Shown: positions 34,975 to 46,967, numbered from the stretch's first letter. The stretch: 64,000 bases of DNA from Aspergillus flavus (GCF_009017415.1 NC_092404.1:2294001-2358000), one strand, 5' to 3'. The notes: generated from the sequence alone by a model not told the origin. Translations and numbers: made by a program.

Positions 34975-36667
34975 ATGTGGTATACCATTGCCCATAATAA
35001 CCATTCTCCTTCATGCGGAGGCTAACTAGGTGTCGCACAGGTATGCAATTGCAAAGCCAAGCGAATATCTCGTGCTCACTGGAGCCGGGATAAACGATAT
35101 TCGCATTTGCAAGAAAGCTATAGTAATGCCCTTCCAGCGAGTATGTTTTCCCTTTTCAAGAGCCAACCAGTATATTGTTTGGGGTTCAATGCTGACGACC
35201 CCGTTTTTATCATGAGTAGTGTGCAAGGATCTCGGTGACGCCCTTTGATCTGGCGCTCAATCTTCAGGCCATGACTATGGAAAAACTTCAATTTTCATTG
35301 CCAGCAGTGTTCACTATCGGAGCCGACAATGAAATGGAGGCACTCAAAGATTATGCTCGGCTCCTTGCGGAGAACTCTGACGACAAAAGCAATGTCCAGA
35401 AAATTGTGAAAGGCATTATTGAAGGTGAAACTCGAGTCATCGTCTCCAGCATGTCCATGGAGGAAGTTTTCAAGGAAAGGCAGGTTTTCAAAAACAAAGG
35501 TCTGTAGCTGCGATTCAACCTGGCTAGCCCAACATAGCTAACAATGTTGCACAGTGATTGAGAACGTGCAAAAGGAACTTCAGCAATTTGGCCTGCGAAT
35601 GTAAGCCACGACAAATCAATGAATGATCCCTCCACTAACAGATGCACAGTTACAACGCCAATGTCAAAGAGCTCCAGGACACTCCTGGCAGCGAATATTT
35701 CAGCATCCTAAGCAAAAAAGCGCACGAAGGAGCTCTTAACCAAGCAAAGATCGATGTTGCTGAGGCACGGATGAAAGGTGAGATCGGAGAGGCAGAGAAA
35801 AAGGGGAAAATGAAGCAGGAAATTTCCAAAATCGATGCCGATACTGCTGTACTGGAGACGAAACGGAAGGCCGAGAAAGCCAAGGCGGATTCCGAGCTCA
35901 TGAATCGTCAGACTGAGCTCGATGCCAGTGTCCAAATCAGCAAGATCACAACCAAGCGCCAGACAGAGATGAAGGATGCAGAACTGCAGAAACAAGTGGA
36001 GTCCAAGCGTGCCGAAACCGAACTAGAACGTCTTAGAGCCAGTGAGGTCACCAAAAGCAAGGTTGCACGCGAGTCTGCACAGGAGAATGCAGATGCCGCT
36101 TACTATACAGAACAGAAAGCAGCTGATGCGCGGTTGTATAAACACAAGATGGATGCAGACGCAGCTTGTAAGTTCACCCACCTCTTAGATATATAGGGTT
36201 CCTGCACTGACTATACTTAGATTACCGTCAAAGCAAAGAAGCCGACGCTGCCCTCTATAAGCAAAAGCGCGAAGCTGAGGGAATTCTCGAGATGTCTAAG
36301 GCATACGGTGCCCTTATTGACGTCCTCGGGGGACCTCAAGCCTTCCTACAGTTCAGAATGATGGAGAACGGTACATATGAGAAGTTAGCCAAGGCCAATG
36401 GTGATGCTATCAGAGGACTATCACCCAAGATCTCGTCATGGAACACCGGTGAGTGTCGCTCCTAAGCGCTATTTACAATAGGTATAATGTGGTGAGAAGC
36501 TGACTTTAGAACAAGGAGAGGGCTCTGGAGATGCAATGGGCCCCGTCCGAAATATCATGCAAGGCCTTCCGCCTCTTCTCACCACCATCCACGACCAGAC
36601 CGGCATCAGCCCGCCATCCTGGTTGGGCCAGATGCCTGTGAATGGTGAAGTCAATAAACGGAAGTAA
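34975..36667 (+). CDS. floA: Flotillin (FloA-type, SPFH domain)
   Basis: Membrane-scaffold protein of sterol-rich microdomains; in aspergilli it concentrates at membrane sites involved in hyphal growth. Seven exons: 34975-34979, 35041-35140, 35220-35499, 35555-35600, 35650-36167, 36221-36448 and 36510-36667; 444 aa. The SPFH part includes WYAIAKPSEYLVLTGAGI, SVTPFDLALNLQAMTMEKLQFSLPAVFTIG and GLRIYNANVKELQDTPGSEYF. The flotillin domain is a long Ala/Glu/Lys coiled coil (NQAKIDVAEARMKGEIGEAEKKGKM onward) with repeated AE/EA pairs. The C-terminal region AYGALIDVLGGPQAFLQFRMM is family-typical. The first exon is only 5 nt (ATGTG); the start is fixed by the conserved M-W-Y beginning. Confidence 0.93.
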
Positions 36668-37281
36668 TAGACTTTCCACGAAGCCGGGGATTTGAAGATT
36701 TATACGCAACTCCTTAGGCATATGATCAAGAGGAGATATAACCAATATTCTACAAGGGACTCCAGCCATCCTTTTGATTTACCATTTCCTTTTCTTGATG
36801 TTTTTGCAGTCCTTGCATTTTCTCTTTGCTTCTCTTTGTCCTCTTCGTAATACCCACTGTCTTTCTTATGTCAATATCGGTCAATATCGAAGGTTGTTAT
36901 GTTTCTGAGGTAATGTGTCTTAGTACAAGAAATCAGAGTTGTTTTATGGAGGTCATCATGATGGCCAGTTTGTACGGGAAAACGGATAATAAGGTCATCC
37001 ACGTAGACCCGAAGTGCTTTCGGCCAATCAAATCATGTGATAAGCGTCATCCGCCCCCGGGGGGCCTTTCATTGAGTACTTTCAACATCGAGTCATGAAC
37101 TAGTATCAACACATCATCCCCCTGTAATAGTTGAATTGGGTTAATGCACCGTTTGGGCTCCCCTGGGCATGTCACTCATATCTCTGGGACCTCCTCTCAC
37201 ACACACAATTACGAACTCGATATATCGCAATCTACCCATGCTACTTTCTTGGCTGCTTCTTGGTCTCCGTGATACTCGATA
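36668..37281. other. Spacer between flotillin and elongin A
   Basis: 3' flank of flotillin and promoter of elongin A, both plus strand. No gene or motif is assigned. Confidence 0.5.
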
Positions 37282-38552
37282 ATGCCGCCGCCTTCGCTCC
37301 TTCAGCTATGTACAGCGACTGCTGTTAAGAACGTGAAATGTGCGCATATCTCACCGAGCTTGTGCTTGGAATCCTCATACTAATCTCATGACTACCTCAG
37401 ATTTAAATGATATTGGAAATGTTCCCTATATCCTTGCGCGCCCCTTCCTCTCCAAGATCGAAAGTCCTGAGAAACTCGTGAGTCGTTCTATGACCAGTTG
37501 ACCAGCTCCTTGCCTAACCACTGCCGCTTTGATAGAGAACTCTAGAACTGCAATCCCCTCATATTATAGACGAAGATAAAGAGCTCTGGTTCGAGTTTAT
37601 AAAGCGAGATATACCTAGATGGGACGAGTATGATATACCGGAACAATCTGATTGTTGGTATGACGTATACTGCGATCTTCGAGAACGTGTGCAGAGGGAA
37701 GTGGATGAAGATGCCGAGAAACTGAAGCTGGCCCTGGACGGGATCAGTTCAGAGCGTGCCAAAAACAGTGTTAATTTTGTGCCTGACCGACGCGATATTC
37801 GCCTACCTCGAGAAAGACCGACAGCGAAACAACGGTATGCTTCGTATGACCGAAAAATGGGCGGCATCAAACCTATGTTCACATCTACGAAGAGTACTTT
37901 CGGCTCGTCAGACCCACAAGGTTCACACCTCTGGTCCTTTGAGCGACCGCCACCTCCACCCAAGAAGAAAAGCAGTATATTTACTGCTCCGAAACGGAAT
38001 AATGCCCTAGCTGTGCCCACAAAACACCTGAATAATAGAGCCACACAAGTCAGGCAAGCCCCTCGTTCCTTGATCGAGGAGCATAGACGGCCGACAGAAC
38101 CCGCCATCCCTCGGCGGACGAACCCTCCTGCATTGAGAGCACCCGGGCGGTCTAGCCTTCAGAGTATACCTGATCGAAGAAGCCGGGGTCCAATGTTATC
38201 TACGTCCTTGCGGGATAGGGAAGCAAGGCTACGAGCTATTGCCTCCGGGCAACGACCGGGCTCTAGTACCCCCAGTTCCTCTGCTTCGTCGCAATTGCCT
38301 GTTGCAGCAAGCCCGAGGTCAAGGAATACCCAGACACCTACCTCAAATAATCGCAATGAGCTCTCATCTATAGAAGTTAGCTCACCGGTACGCTCACACA
38401 CAACGGAAAGACATCGCTCTGCTGAAATGGAGCTCAGTACTGCCTCCGATGGGCCCAGGGGTTCCCCAGCACAAGCTCCTCGTCCCGCGATAATCCGAAA
38501 ACGACCTCCTCCAAATGTTTTCATGCAACCCAAAAAAAGAAAAGTTAACTAA
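37282..38552 (+). CDS. ELA1: Elongin-A (Ela1-type)
   Basis: Substrate receptor of a cullin-elongin ubiquitin ligase; in yeast, Ela1 with Elc1 and Cul3 destroys RNA polymerase II subunit Rpb1 stalled at DNA damage. Three exons, 37282-37339, 37401-37477 and 37536-38552, give 383 aa. The beginning MPPPSLLQLCTATAVKN is the elongin-binding box. An F-box-like segment (IGNVPYILARPFLSKIESPEKLRTLELQSPHI) and the elongin-A text DKELWFEFIKRDIPRW follow. The middle and C-terminus are basic, Pro/Ser/Arg-rich and probably disordered, ending in a Lys/Arg cluster (QPKKRKVN) that resembles a nuclear localisation signal. Nuclear. Confidence 0.93.
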
Positions 38553-39305
38553 CATCATATCGGAGTCGAACCTGCCATGGTCCCCCTTCCCGGTGTTACC
38601 CATATCCTAGCTGATTACCATAGCTCTGTAGGTTTAGCAGTTCAGGGAGTTGGTGTGTAGTTTGTCGTTTTGACGGTATTAGCGCAGGGCGTTTGCATGT
38701 TTATCTGGGTTCATCTTCTCTTCCCTTCCTTTTTTCCTGGCTCTGTATACTCAAGGCATTGGCGAATGGAGTTGTGTCGAATAGCACCTCAAGGTGTATC
38801 TGTATTTGAACCGCATGATCTTTACGATGTCTATGATTGTGATGCCAAACGCCAAGGATGTGCATTTTTGCTCGGTCAGTTTTCAAGGTATATCCAGTTT
38901 ACAATTTTCTGAATTTTGTTTTCTTTACTACGACTACGTCTTCTGCTCTATCCTGTTTTGCGAAGTTGTGTTTTGAAAATTTCTTTCGTGAAGCTTATCA
39001 TTACTGCGTTGGTGTAGCACATTAAGAGTCATTCTGAGTCGGGGGCGACATGCATGTGGCACAGACACGCTATGCGGATTCAGGAAGCATTCCTGACATT
39101 AAACACCATTCGCTTGCAGCCAGCACTGAACAGCCCGCTTCCATCTCCAGGGTATAGTGAACGAAAACATACATGAGCTGAGTTCATGCCACAATATTCG
39201 GCGCGGCTTCAGGTATCAAATGCAGAGAACCACCCAGCTGATACAAATATTGCGCTCCAATCGTAATCACGATGGAGTACGATATTCAGGACTCAAGGTA
39301 GGTGT
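38553..39305. other. Convergent spacer, elongin A / NEDD8
   Basis: 3' flanks of two convergent genes. No gene or RNA gene was recognised. Confidence 0.55.
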
Positions 39306-39851
39306 TTACAAGGCCAGAGATCCACCACGGAGAGCGAGAACGAGGTGTAGCGTCGCACCACCTTCGAGGTTGTATTCTGATGCAGTTTTATCATCGGCCC
39401 TATCACCCGTAACAAACGTATTAGCTCAACCTCACGTCTCGAGTATGGCAGGCTTCGTTCCAGAGTCCACGTACATTTGTTTTCCACCAAAGATCAATCG
39501 TTGCTGAACGGGTGGGATACCCTCCTTCTCCTCGACACGCTCCTTTATCCGGGACACCTGCGTGCTTTTAGTGACCGTGGTTCAAGCGAAAAATGATTTA
39601 TCGTTCAGTCTTGCGCAGATCAACGGATGCGATCCAATCAGAAAGAAACCATAAACAGAGGTAAGACAATACCTTGTAATCAGGCTCGATGTCCAGCTCA
39701 ATCTCCTTGCCGGTAAGGGTGCGAACTCTGCAGCAACGCTCAGCGGTCAGCCTATGGTCTCACCTTCACCGGGACAACTGTCTCGTCGGATCTCCATGAT
39801 GCAAGGATGGGGGCTAAGCACTACGGCACACATGACTCACTTGATCAACAT
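39306..39851 (-). CDS. RUB1: NEDD8 / Rub1 ubiquitin-like modifier
   Basis: Ubiquitin-like protein conjugated to cullins to activate cullin-RING ligases. Four exons, 39851-39841, 39727-39673, 39557-39475 and 39399-39306; 80 aa. The protein reads [19 protein letters not shown], then [24 protein letters not shown], then [18 protein letters not shown]. The processed C-terminus Gly75-Gly76 is at the exact family position, followed by a four-residue propeptide (SLAL) that must be removed before conjugation. Lys48 is present. Exon 1 has only 11 nt, and the first two introns (113 and 115 nt) are longer than most here. Distinguished from ubiquitin by the ME-type start and Ala72 (LALRGG rather than LRLRGG). 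Confidence 0.96.
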
Positions 39852-40376
39852 CTTCGAATACTGTGTGTAATTCGAGACTCCGGGAAATGTCTAAACCGAG
39901 AACCGGGATCTAAACGGTAGGGTATCAAGTCCCAGGGAATAATGGGGGGAGAGAAATGGCAGTGAGGCTCAACTACGGTGGTTGACTGGAGATGGTGACG
40001 GAAAGCTGCGCCGTGGCGCGGGGCCTTTGGTGGGGCGGACAATAAAATCGAATCCATTCCGTGGAGCTTAAAGGACTGTACGTCCCTAGAAGGTAAGTAC
40101 ACAAACCCATGACTCGACTTTTATTTCACTTTCCCTCCGTAATAAGTCAGGTAGTCTAGTACATAGGTCTTATTTCATAGTATTCGCACTATTAAGTTGT
40201 ATGTTTGGCCTCGTTGTGTGCAAATATAGCTCTATTTATAAACGCCGAGCACTGTGATATATACCGGCGGCGTTAAAACTCTCATGTTCGTCGATTTTAC
40301 CCCGAGTTTCAACAGCATATCCTCACCACCAATACTTGCAAAGGCAGATACACCACCACAGTGCTTACGCTTAAAA
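39852..40376. promoter_or_regulatory. Divergent promoter, NEDD8 / 2H phosphoesterase
   Basis: 525 bp between two divergent start codons; no specific motif is assigned. Confidence 0.45.
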
Positions 40377-41495
40377 ATGACCGAGATTACTTCCAGCAAG
40401 CCAGATATAATCAATCCCTTTGAAGAGATTCTTACAGACTGTCAACACGATCCGGTACTTCTGTTTATTTCACCCCAGCTTCCAATAATAACCCCACGAA
40501 TCTAATCAAAATCGGACCATGATAGCGTAAAGTACAAGACCGCTATGAAAACCACCGTACAAATAGGAATGCGCAATTCAAGGCCAAACTTCTCGGCCCA
40601 GATTTCTCCGGCTGGCAGATAGATGAAATCCTCCGCAAGTTGCACGCACAGGCAACCGACACACAAAGAGACAACGGGCCCTCCTTTGTTGATCCTCGAA
40701 ACAACTTCACACTTTATGCCCGACCGCCACCACAAATCCGAGAACTGGTGGCTGAGATCCAGGCGGATGTTCAAGATGCTGCACCAGGTTCGTTTCCATA
40801 TGACTCATGATCTTCCCTCTAGTCATGCCAATATCACTGATACCAAATGCTTAGCCATCTGGGTGACACCGCCGGATTTCCTGCACATGACTGTGATGGA
40901 GATGGCTAGTTGTCGGACAGAAGCGGATATTGAGGCGTTTCTCACTCATTTACAAGAAAGTGGCACGGTACCAGACCTGGTAGATTACACATTCCATCAT
41001 CGGACGCGGTTGGTTAAGCCCATTCTCAGCTATGATGCGACTGCCATGGCCTTGAGCTTCGTTCCTGCGGCTGGGGAGGAAACCGCCGTTGGAAACCAGA
41101 CATACTGCAATGAAGGGGATAGGTATACCTATCACCATTTGCGACGTGATCTTTTTGATCGCCTGACTGCAACTGGTTTGTTGATGAAACCGAGGTACAT
41201 TGTTCCCTCGGCACATATTACCATTGCGCGGTTTACTACACACGATGGATTTATGGTAGAAGGCTCAGGGCCAGATGCAGTCCCAGTTGTAGATCAGGAG
41301 CGAGTCGCTGCGCTGGTCGAGAGGATCGAAAAGATTAATGAAAAACTCCGGCAGAAATATTGGCCGCAGGAGAATGGGGCCATGACTGCGAAAGGAGAGT
41401 GGATTGTTGGACAAGGAAAAGGGCTAGAGCTTTGTAAGGGTAGATCATTTTACGGTGGAGGAGAGAATGTTATCACAGGGAAAGGGTTCCCATGA
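40377..41495 (+). CDS. 2H phosphoesterase-like protein (RNA ligase/cyclic phosphodiesterase fold)
   Basis: Three exons, 40377-40454, 40526-40787 and 40855-41495, give 326 aa. Two H-x-T motifs, the catalytic hallmark of the 2H superfamily, are seen: HMTV (His124, Thr126) and HITI (His234, Thr236), about 110 residues apart. Family members hydrolyse cyclic phosphodiester bonds or process RNA ends; the substrate here is unknown. The N-terminal helix-rich text (DPRKVQDRYENHRTNRNAQ, then GPDFSGWQIDEIL) and SFVDPRNNFTLYARPP match a conserved fungal group. The intron-1 acceptor at 40525 is the only one that keeps frame without a stop. No signal peptide. Confidence 0.85.
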
Positions 41496-41767
41496 TTGTC
41501 TATACATTCCATACATTCAAGATAGAAGAGCAAGCAAATGACGACACTGATTGGGTGTGGGCTGATTTGTGCCTGAGGTATCTAGGTAGAATGATGGTAG
41601 ATGGTCTTGGCATTGCCTGAAGCGGTTAGACCGCACTTCCGTAATAGGTGCAGTAGGGCCTAAGCGAAACGAAATCCCACAACCCATCAGACGGGCAGCC
41701 GACTCGATCCCTCCCCGACAAGAGACTATCAACGACCACCGAATTCGCCCCGGCCAAGTCAGTCAAA

Positions 41768-42726
41768 ATGGTAAGAGCCTAATATTATTGTTCTATTTGC
41801 TTGCTGCTGTTATGTGGAAATTCTGGACATTGGAGATATGTGGTCGACATCTCGGTGATACTTGCGGAGGACGACTCTTCTCAACGGATGGGCTGAGAGA
41901 CCGGATTTGACGAAACGCCTACGATCGAGAAAAGACGACAATATTGCCCAAATCAATAAGAGGAGCCCCGAACGGTGTGGGTTGACCGGAAAATGAGGCG
42001 ACCATGTATTCTGATTTGAAGCGCGAAAGGTGCCCACACAAACCGGATTTCGTGCGGTCGCGTCAAGGGATCAGAATCTTTTTCGACGGCACTCGAGATA
42101 ACGACAAGCGCGACACAAAATCTTAACATCCTTTCCCTCAGCCTTCCCTCCCTCAATGTCCGCTATAGCGACCAGATGTCGAACTACATTTCTCCGATGA
42201 CCGGAATCCAGAAATCCTGATGCAGCTTTGTTAAAAGTCATTCGAACAGCAGGCGCTGATATTCTTTCCCCAACCAGGTCAACGTTCCGAAAACCCGCCG
42301 GACCTACTGCAAGGGCAAGGAGTGCAAGAAGCACACCCAGCACAAGGTCACCCAGTACAAGGCTGGCAAGGTGAACATACCCGAACTTCCCGGTTCTTAC
42401 CACCACGACAAATGCTGATGCGGATGGATATCTATAGGCCTCCCTGTACGCCCAGGGTAAGCGTCGTTATGACCGGAAGCAGAGCGGTTATGGTGGTCAG
42501 ACCAAGCCCGTCTTCCACAAGAAGGCCAAGACTACCAAGAAGATCGTCTTGCGTCTTGAGTGCACTGCTTGCAAGCAGAAGAAGCAGCTCTCTCTGAAGC
42601 GTTGCAAGCACTTCGAGCTTGGGTACGTCTTGACTGAAACACCCGGCCTGTCGACAATCAACGTCCAATGCTAACAAATACTACAGTGGTGACAAGAAGA
42701 CTAAGGGTGCTGCTCTTGTTTTCTAA
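41768..42726 (+). CDS. RPL42: 60S ribosomal protein L42 (eL42, formerly L44/L36a)
   Basis: Structural protein at the 60S E site. Four exons, 41768-41770 (ATG only), 42278-42370, 42438-42622 and 42687-42726; 106 aa, the exact family length. Reads [63 protein letters not shown]. The four-Cys zinc-binding pattern is C12, C17, C74 and C77. Residue 56 is Pro, the form associated with cycloheximide sensitivity in yeasts; Gln at this position gives resistance. The first intron (507 nt, directly after ATG) is by far the longest here, as is common for fungal ribosomal-protein genes. Confidence 0.97.
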
Positions 42727-44258
42727 ATTTGCGATTTCCTTGTTCGGCTCTGGGTTTCCTGCATTGCACAGGCCGCTACTCCCGCGGCGGGGCACATGAC
42801 ATTGGGCAATGGGAAAATGAATAGGACTTCATATTCAGAAAAAAAAGAATATATGACTCCTAGTTGATGAGTCTCTTCATGAATTAATCCCCGTTATGAC
42901 GAGTAGAATGTCGCAAGATGGCCTCCTTCACCGTGTCCTTGTCAGCCACCGAGCTTTACGCCGTACCTACTGGATCTTCGTATGACTTGAGTCTTCCGTA
43001 TCAAAACTGTTGATGCTGCGGCGATCGCATTGTTCTTTCAATCTTGTATCTCATGTAGTCTCCACACACCCGGCTATCAGGCCAAGCCATCTATTATCAA
43101 AACTTTTATTCATTCGGAATGCCCTATGCCAAGCCTTCTTTCTCCTAAGAAAACTTGGTTTTGTACGCAACGTTTCCCACAGGGAACGATGAAGACATAC
43201 ATTTCGCAGGCTAAGCCTGTTCCTACAAAGAACAAAAAGTTGATTGCTTATACTGAAGTACACCTTACTCTATTTGCCTACCCTGTCTATTCACATCCAG
43301 ATAAACTAATTAGAATGGATAATAGAGAAGAAGAAGAAGCTACCAGTACTGTCTTTACCATATATTGCTGGTGCTTGAATTGTGGTACGTTCTAAAATAT
43401 AACCTTAGTTGACTACTTGAAACAATAGTGTAGTCATGAACCATTTAGCAGTGTTGGTAGTTCGGATCTTGGAAGCGTGATGGTCTACAAGTCATGGCTT
43501 CGGCTCCACCAATATATATTTTACGTGGTACAACTGAATGGCATGACAATGAAAATCTTGGATGCTTATTCAGAAGAAGCAATATTTTTACCTGCTGGCC
43601 CTTGCAGACTAATATTTATGAAACCTGGTTCAGAATTATGTCATGAGGGTGGTATTCCCCAAGCGACTACTACTTTTCAACGGTGGAGGAGAGCAAACGA
43701 ATTATGTATCATATGGCCATGGTTTCTTTGGTCATTTTGCTTCGTACCGAGAGTAGCCTAACCTTAATCTGCATAATCTTAGTTGCTGGAAATCTGTGGC
43801 AATATAGTTATAGAAATGTTTCATATAAGCTTTTCATACTTTCGAGTTCTACCTCAGAGTCTATATTCTCTAGTGTGTTGACCTGCTACTAAGTACTCAG
43901 CAAGAAACGTAGTTCAGCTTCGACTGAAGCCCTCAAGTTACCTGCAGGAATACCTGCAGCTGCAATAACGCGGGATTGCCTTCTTGGGCTTCCCCCGCTC
44001 TTCTCTCCCTCGCGGGACCTTTTCCCCCGGATCGTCATCCTCCTCCCCGTATTCTCTCCAGTAATCTTCCAGCACCCCCACGACATGACACTTGGATCGG
44101 CTATGCTCCGAGCTACTAGTCGTCTATGGAAATGCACCTCGGTCGGTTGGTCACCTGTATAATGATCGTTTGGCTAAGGCGCATATAAATCAGAGTATGT
44201 ACGCTAAGTACTGTGAAATCACTACTGCCTTCTCCAGTTTATCCCTACGCAAGATACG
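42727..44258. other. Spacer between RPL42 and the sugar-transporter-like gene
   Basis: 1.5 kb, AT-rich, with no convincing gene. Open frames at 43030-43395 and 43477-43761 lack recognisable domains and start context. Confidence 0.5.
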
Positions 44259-46393
44259 ATGGCTATCTGGTACACCCTTGGCGTGGCTTTTTTCGCCGCA
44301 ATCGGCACTTTCCTTTTCGTAAGCTTAATTTCTTCGTCAAAACATATGATGAATTAGTTCTGATGCGCCAATAGGGCTTTGATACTGGAATTGCGACCAC
44401 AAGTAAGTGCATGAAAAGACCTGTTAGTTCGCTAGCAGCAAACTCATACCGTGATCAGCAATCGCCCATCAGAGTTGGATTGATTATATGAAAAACCCTT
44501 CTGATGGACTTACTGGGGCTGTAAGTTGACCTTGCAACGCTCGCTAAGAAACTGGTGGTCTAAACTAGGCAGGTGGTCGCTGTCTATATTGCTGGCGAAG
44601 CAGTCGGTGCTCTTACGCAGACAGCCATCGCCGATAAAGTTGGTCGCCTGCGTTTCATGGAGATGATGTGTGTCATTGTCACAATTGGAACTGCGATCCA
44701 GACTGCTTCGGTAAATATTGGGATGTTCCTTGCAGGCCGCGTATTGGCCGGGTATGCTGTTGGGTAAGTGCTCCTATACTTTTAAAGACTTGGATTGTAA
44801 TGATAGATGCTGTATAGGGGATTGGTGGCAACTGTGCCCATTTACTTGAGTGAGATTTCTGACCCCCGGTATCGCGGTCTCATTGGTGGTATCTCGGGAT
44901 GCGGGATTTCCCTTGGTACTATGGCTTCCAATTGGGTTGGATACGCCTGCAGCTTTGCACCGTATGGGCCAGTCCAATGGCGACTTCCACTTGGAATTCA
45001 GATTCCGTGGGGTATCATTATGTTCTTCGGGTTGATCACCTTCATGCCTAACTCGCCGCGTCACTTGATTCGAAATGGGAAGGTTGAGCAAGCGCGCGAC
45101 GAGTTCAAACGAATCCGGAGGGACTTGCGTCCAGATGAAATGCATCGTGAGTTCGAGATCATGGCTGTGCAGATCGAATACGAGATGGAGCGGGAGATCA
45201 CATCGTACAAGGAGATATTCAGACTCTTCAGACATCGTGTGCTAGTGTAGGTTCTCTCTCTTTCCCTCTCGTTCTGCGGTTAAGTATCTTGCATTTAACA
45301 GAGTATATCTAGATCAATCGCAGTCCAGACAATGACAAGTCTTACCGGTGTGAACGTTATTCAGGTATGTTCATTGCCAATCCATTATTGCCCGGATAAT
45401 ACTAAACTACATTTGCAACAAGTACTATCAAAGTAAGTCACCTCCACCTCCCAAACATACCTTTACTAACATCGAACCAGCAATCCTATACAAATCCCTA
45501 GGCATAGACTCCCACACCATCCTCGCTCTAGCTGCAGTCTACGGTACCATAGCCTTCCTCGTCAACTGCCTGACGACAAAATACCTCACTGACCAATGGG
45601 GCCGTCGAAAGTAGGATTTACTACACCCCTATGCAATATTGACCAAGCACTCCGCTGACGGAATCAATCCAAAACAGGATGCTCCTCTCAGGTCTAGCAG
45701 GGATAATAGTCATCGAAATATACGCCGCAGTCATGCAACGAGAATTCCAGAATACAGACAACCAAGTCGGAAAGGGCTTCGCCGTCCTAGGAATCTACCT
45801 CTTCGTCGTAGCCTACTGTAAGTGAAAACCACCATACAAAATAACAGACATCCGAAGCAACAAAAAAAGAAAAGCTAATAACAATGAAAAACTCCTACAG
45901 ACGGAATGCTAAACAGCACAACCTGGCTTTACGGCGCCGAAGTCCTCCCTATATCCCTCCGAAGCAAAGTAATGGGTCTAGCAGCTGCCTCGCACTTTAT
46001 CGTCAATGTCGCAAGTTCGTTAACCTATATCTGTAAATGGCTTATTGAGTATAGATGCTGATTTGTATTGAATTGTGCAGTCACCGAAGCTGGCCCAAGT
46101 GCGTTCGCTAATATCGGGGAGAATTATTATTATGTTTTCGTGGCTTGTTCGGCTTTCTTCCTAGTTGTGGCTTACTTCTACTTTCCGTACGCTTTTTATC
46201 CTCTTTTCATTATTCGTTATTGCTTTTGGATATTTACTGATGAGTGATTTATAGGGAGACCAAGCAGAAGACGCTCGAAGAAATTGCTGCCTCGTTTGGT
46301 GATAAGGTTGTTGCACCTGGGGAGAATGGTAAGGATGGGGATGATGGAGATGACGCTGGAAAGCCTACATCTGAGCGAGTGGAAGTTGCTTGA
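44259..46393 (+). CDS. MFS sugar transporter family protein
   Basis: Twelve exons: 44259-44318, 44375-44402, 44459-44520, 44573-44763, 44818-45246, 45313-45364, 45423-45432, 45481-45610, 45678-45817, 45901-46014, 46081-46186 and 46255-46393; 486 aa. Phases agree at all 11 junctions. Sugar-porter landmarks: FLFGFDTG in helix 1, ADKVGRLR after helix 2, GRVLAGYAVG, SEISDPRYRGL, MPNSPRHLIRNGK (usual PESPRWL, weakened), SLTGVNVIQYYQ, DQWGRRKM, and GAEVLPISLRSK. The cytosolic tail is acidic. Likely plasma-membrane proton symport of a sugar or polyol; substrate unknown. Exon 7 has only 10 nt. It is convergent with a Zn2Cys6 regulator. Confidence 0.93.
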
Positions 46394-46967
46394 CGCCATC
46401 TTCCAATGCAATAATTTTGTCACCAGTTACTGAGGATACTTTGATATAATCAAATTTCAATGGTATATTCTATGTGACAAAAGAAAATAGAGACATATCA
46501 TGTAACATTTCCATATAGAAGACAAGGAAAAAGTGTTAAAGAGCGTGTGAGAGAATGATCCAGATCATTTTCTCGAGATATCACAATTGCGGCGAATATA
46601 GCCAACTGTAAAAGTGTGTAGACCATGAAGGTCCTGATTTCTGGACGCGGGGTAAATCTCCGCACCAGAGAATCTGATTGCAGTCACCCCGAAGTGACTT
46701 GACTCCTCCTCCCAAGCAAACAAGCATGATTGTATGATATCATGCTCGGTTTCGTATACGAGGAGGGTCCTGACATCGGATCAACTCCGACGGGCTCCCG
46801 CCACCTCACTTTAGCTTTCTTCCTATAAGCTAGACGGGGTCGATTCTAGATCGAACGGCGGATATTCCACGACCAGAGCTGGACTCTGTTCTCTCTTAGC
46901 CGGGAATAGCATGGTCTTGTAGTAAGCCATGAGATCGAGTACGGATAATGCGGCTCCAGCCGCCAAT
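46394..46967. other. Convergent spacer, transporter / Zn2Cys6 regulator
   Basis: 3' flanks of two convergent genes. The open frame at 46846-47214 is a shadow of the regulator's last exon. Nothing else was seen. Confidence 0.55.

Noticed and set aside
34655..35029. 124-codon plus-strand frame upstream of flotillin
   Set aside because: Overlaps the flotillin start and first intron, with no domain-like pattern.
37559..38107. 182-codon minus-strand frame
   Set aside because: Exact antisense of the elongin A coding region; composition mirrors the real gene.
43030..43761. Open frames between RPL42 and the transporter, one vaguely cupin/JmjC-like
   Set aside because: Short, with no start context, splice structure or conserved metal-binding residues.
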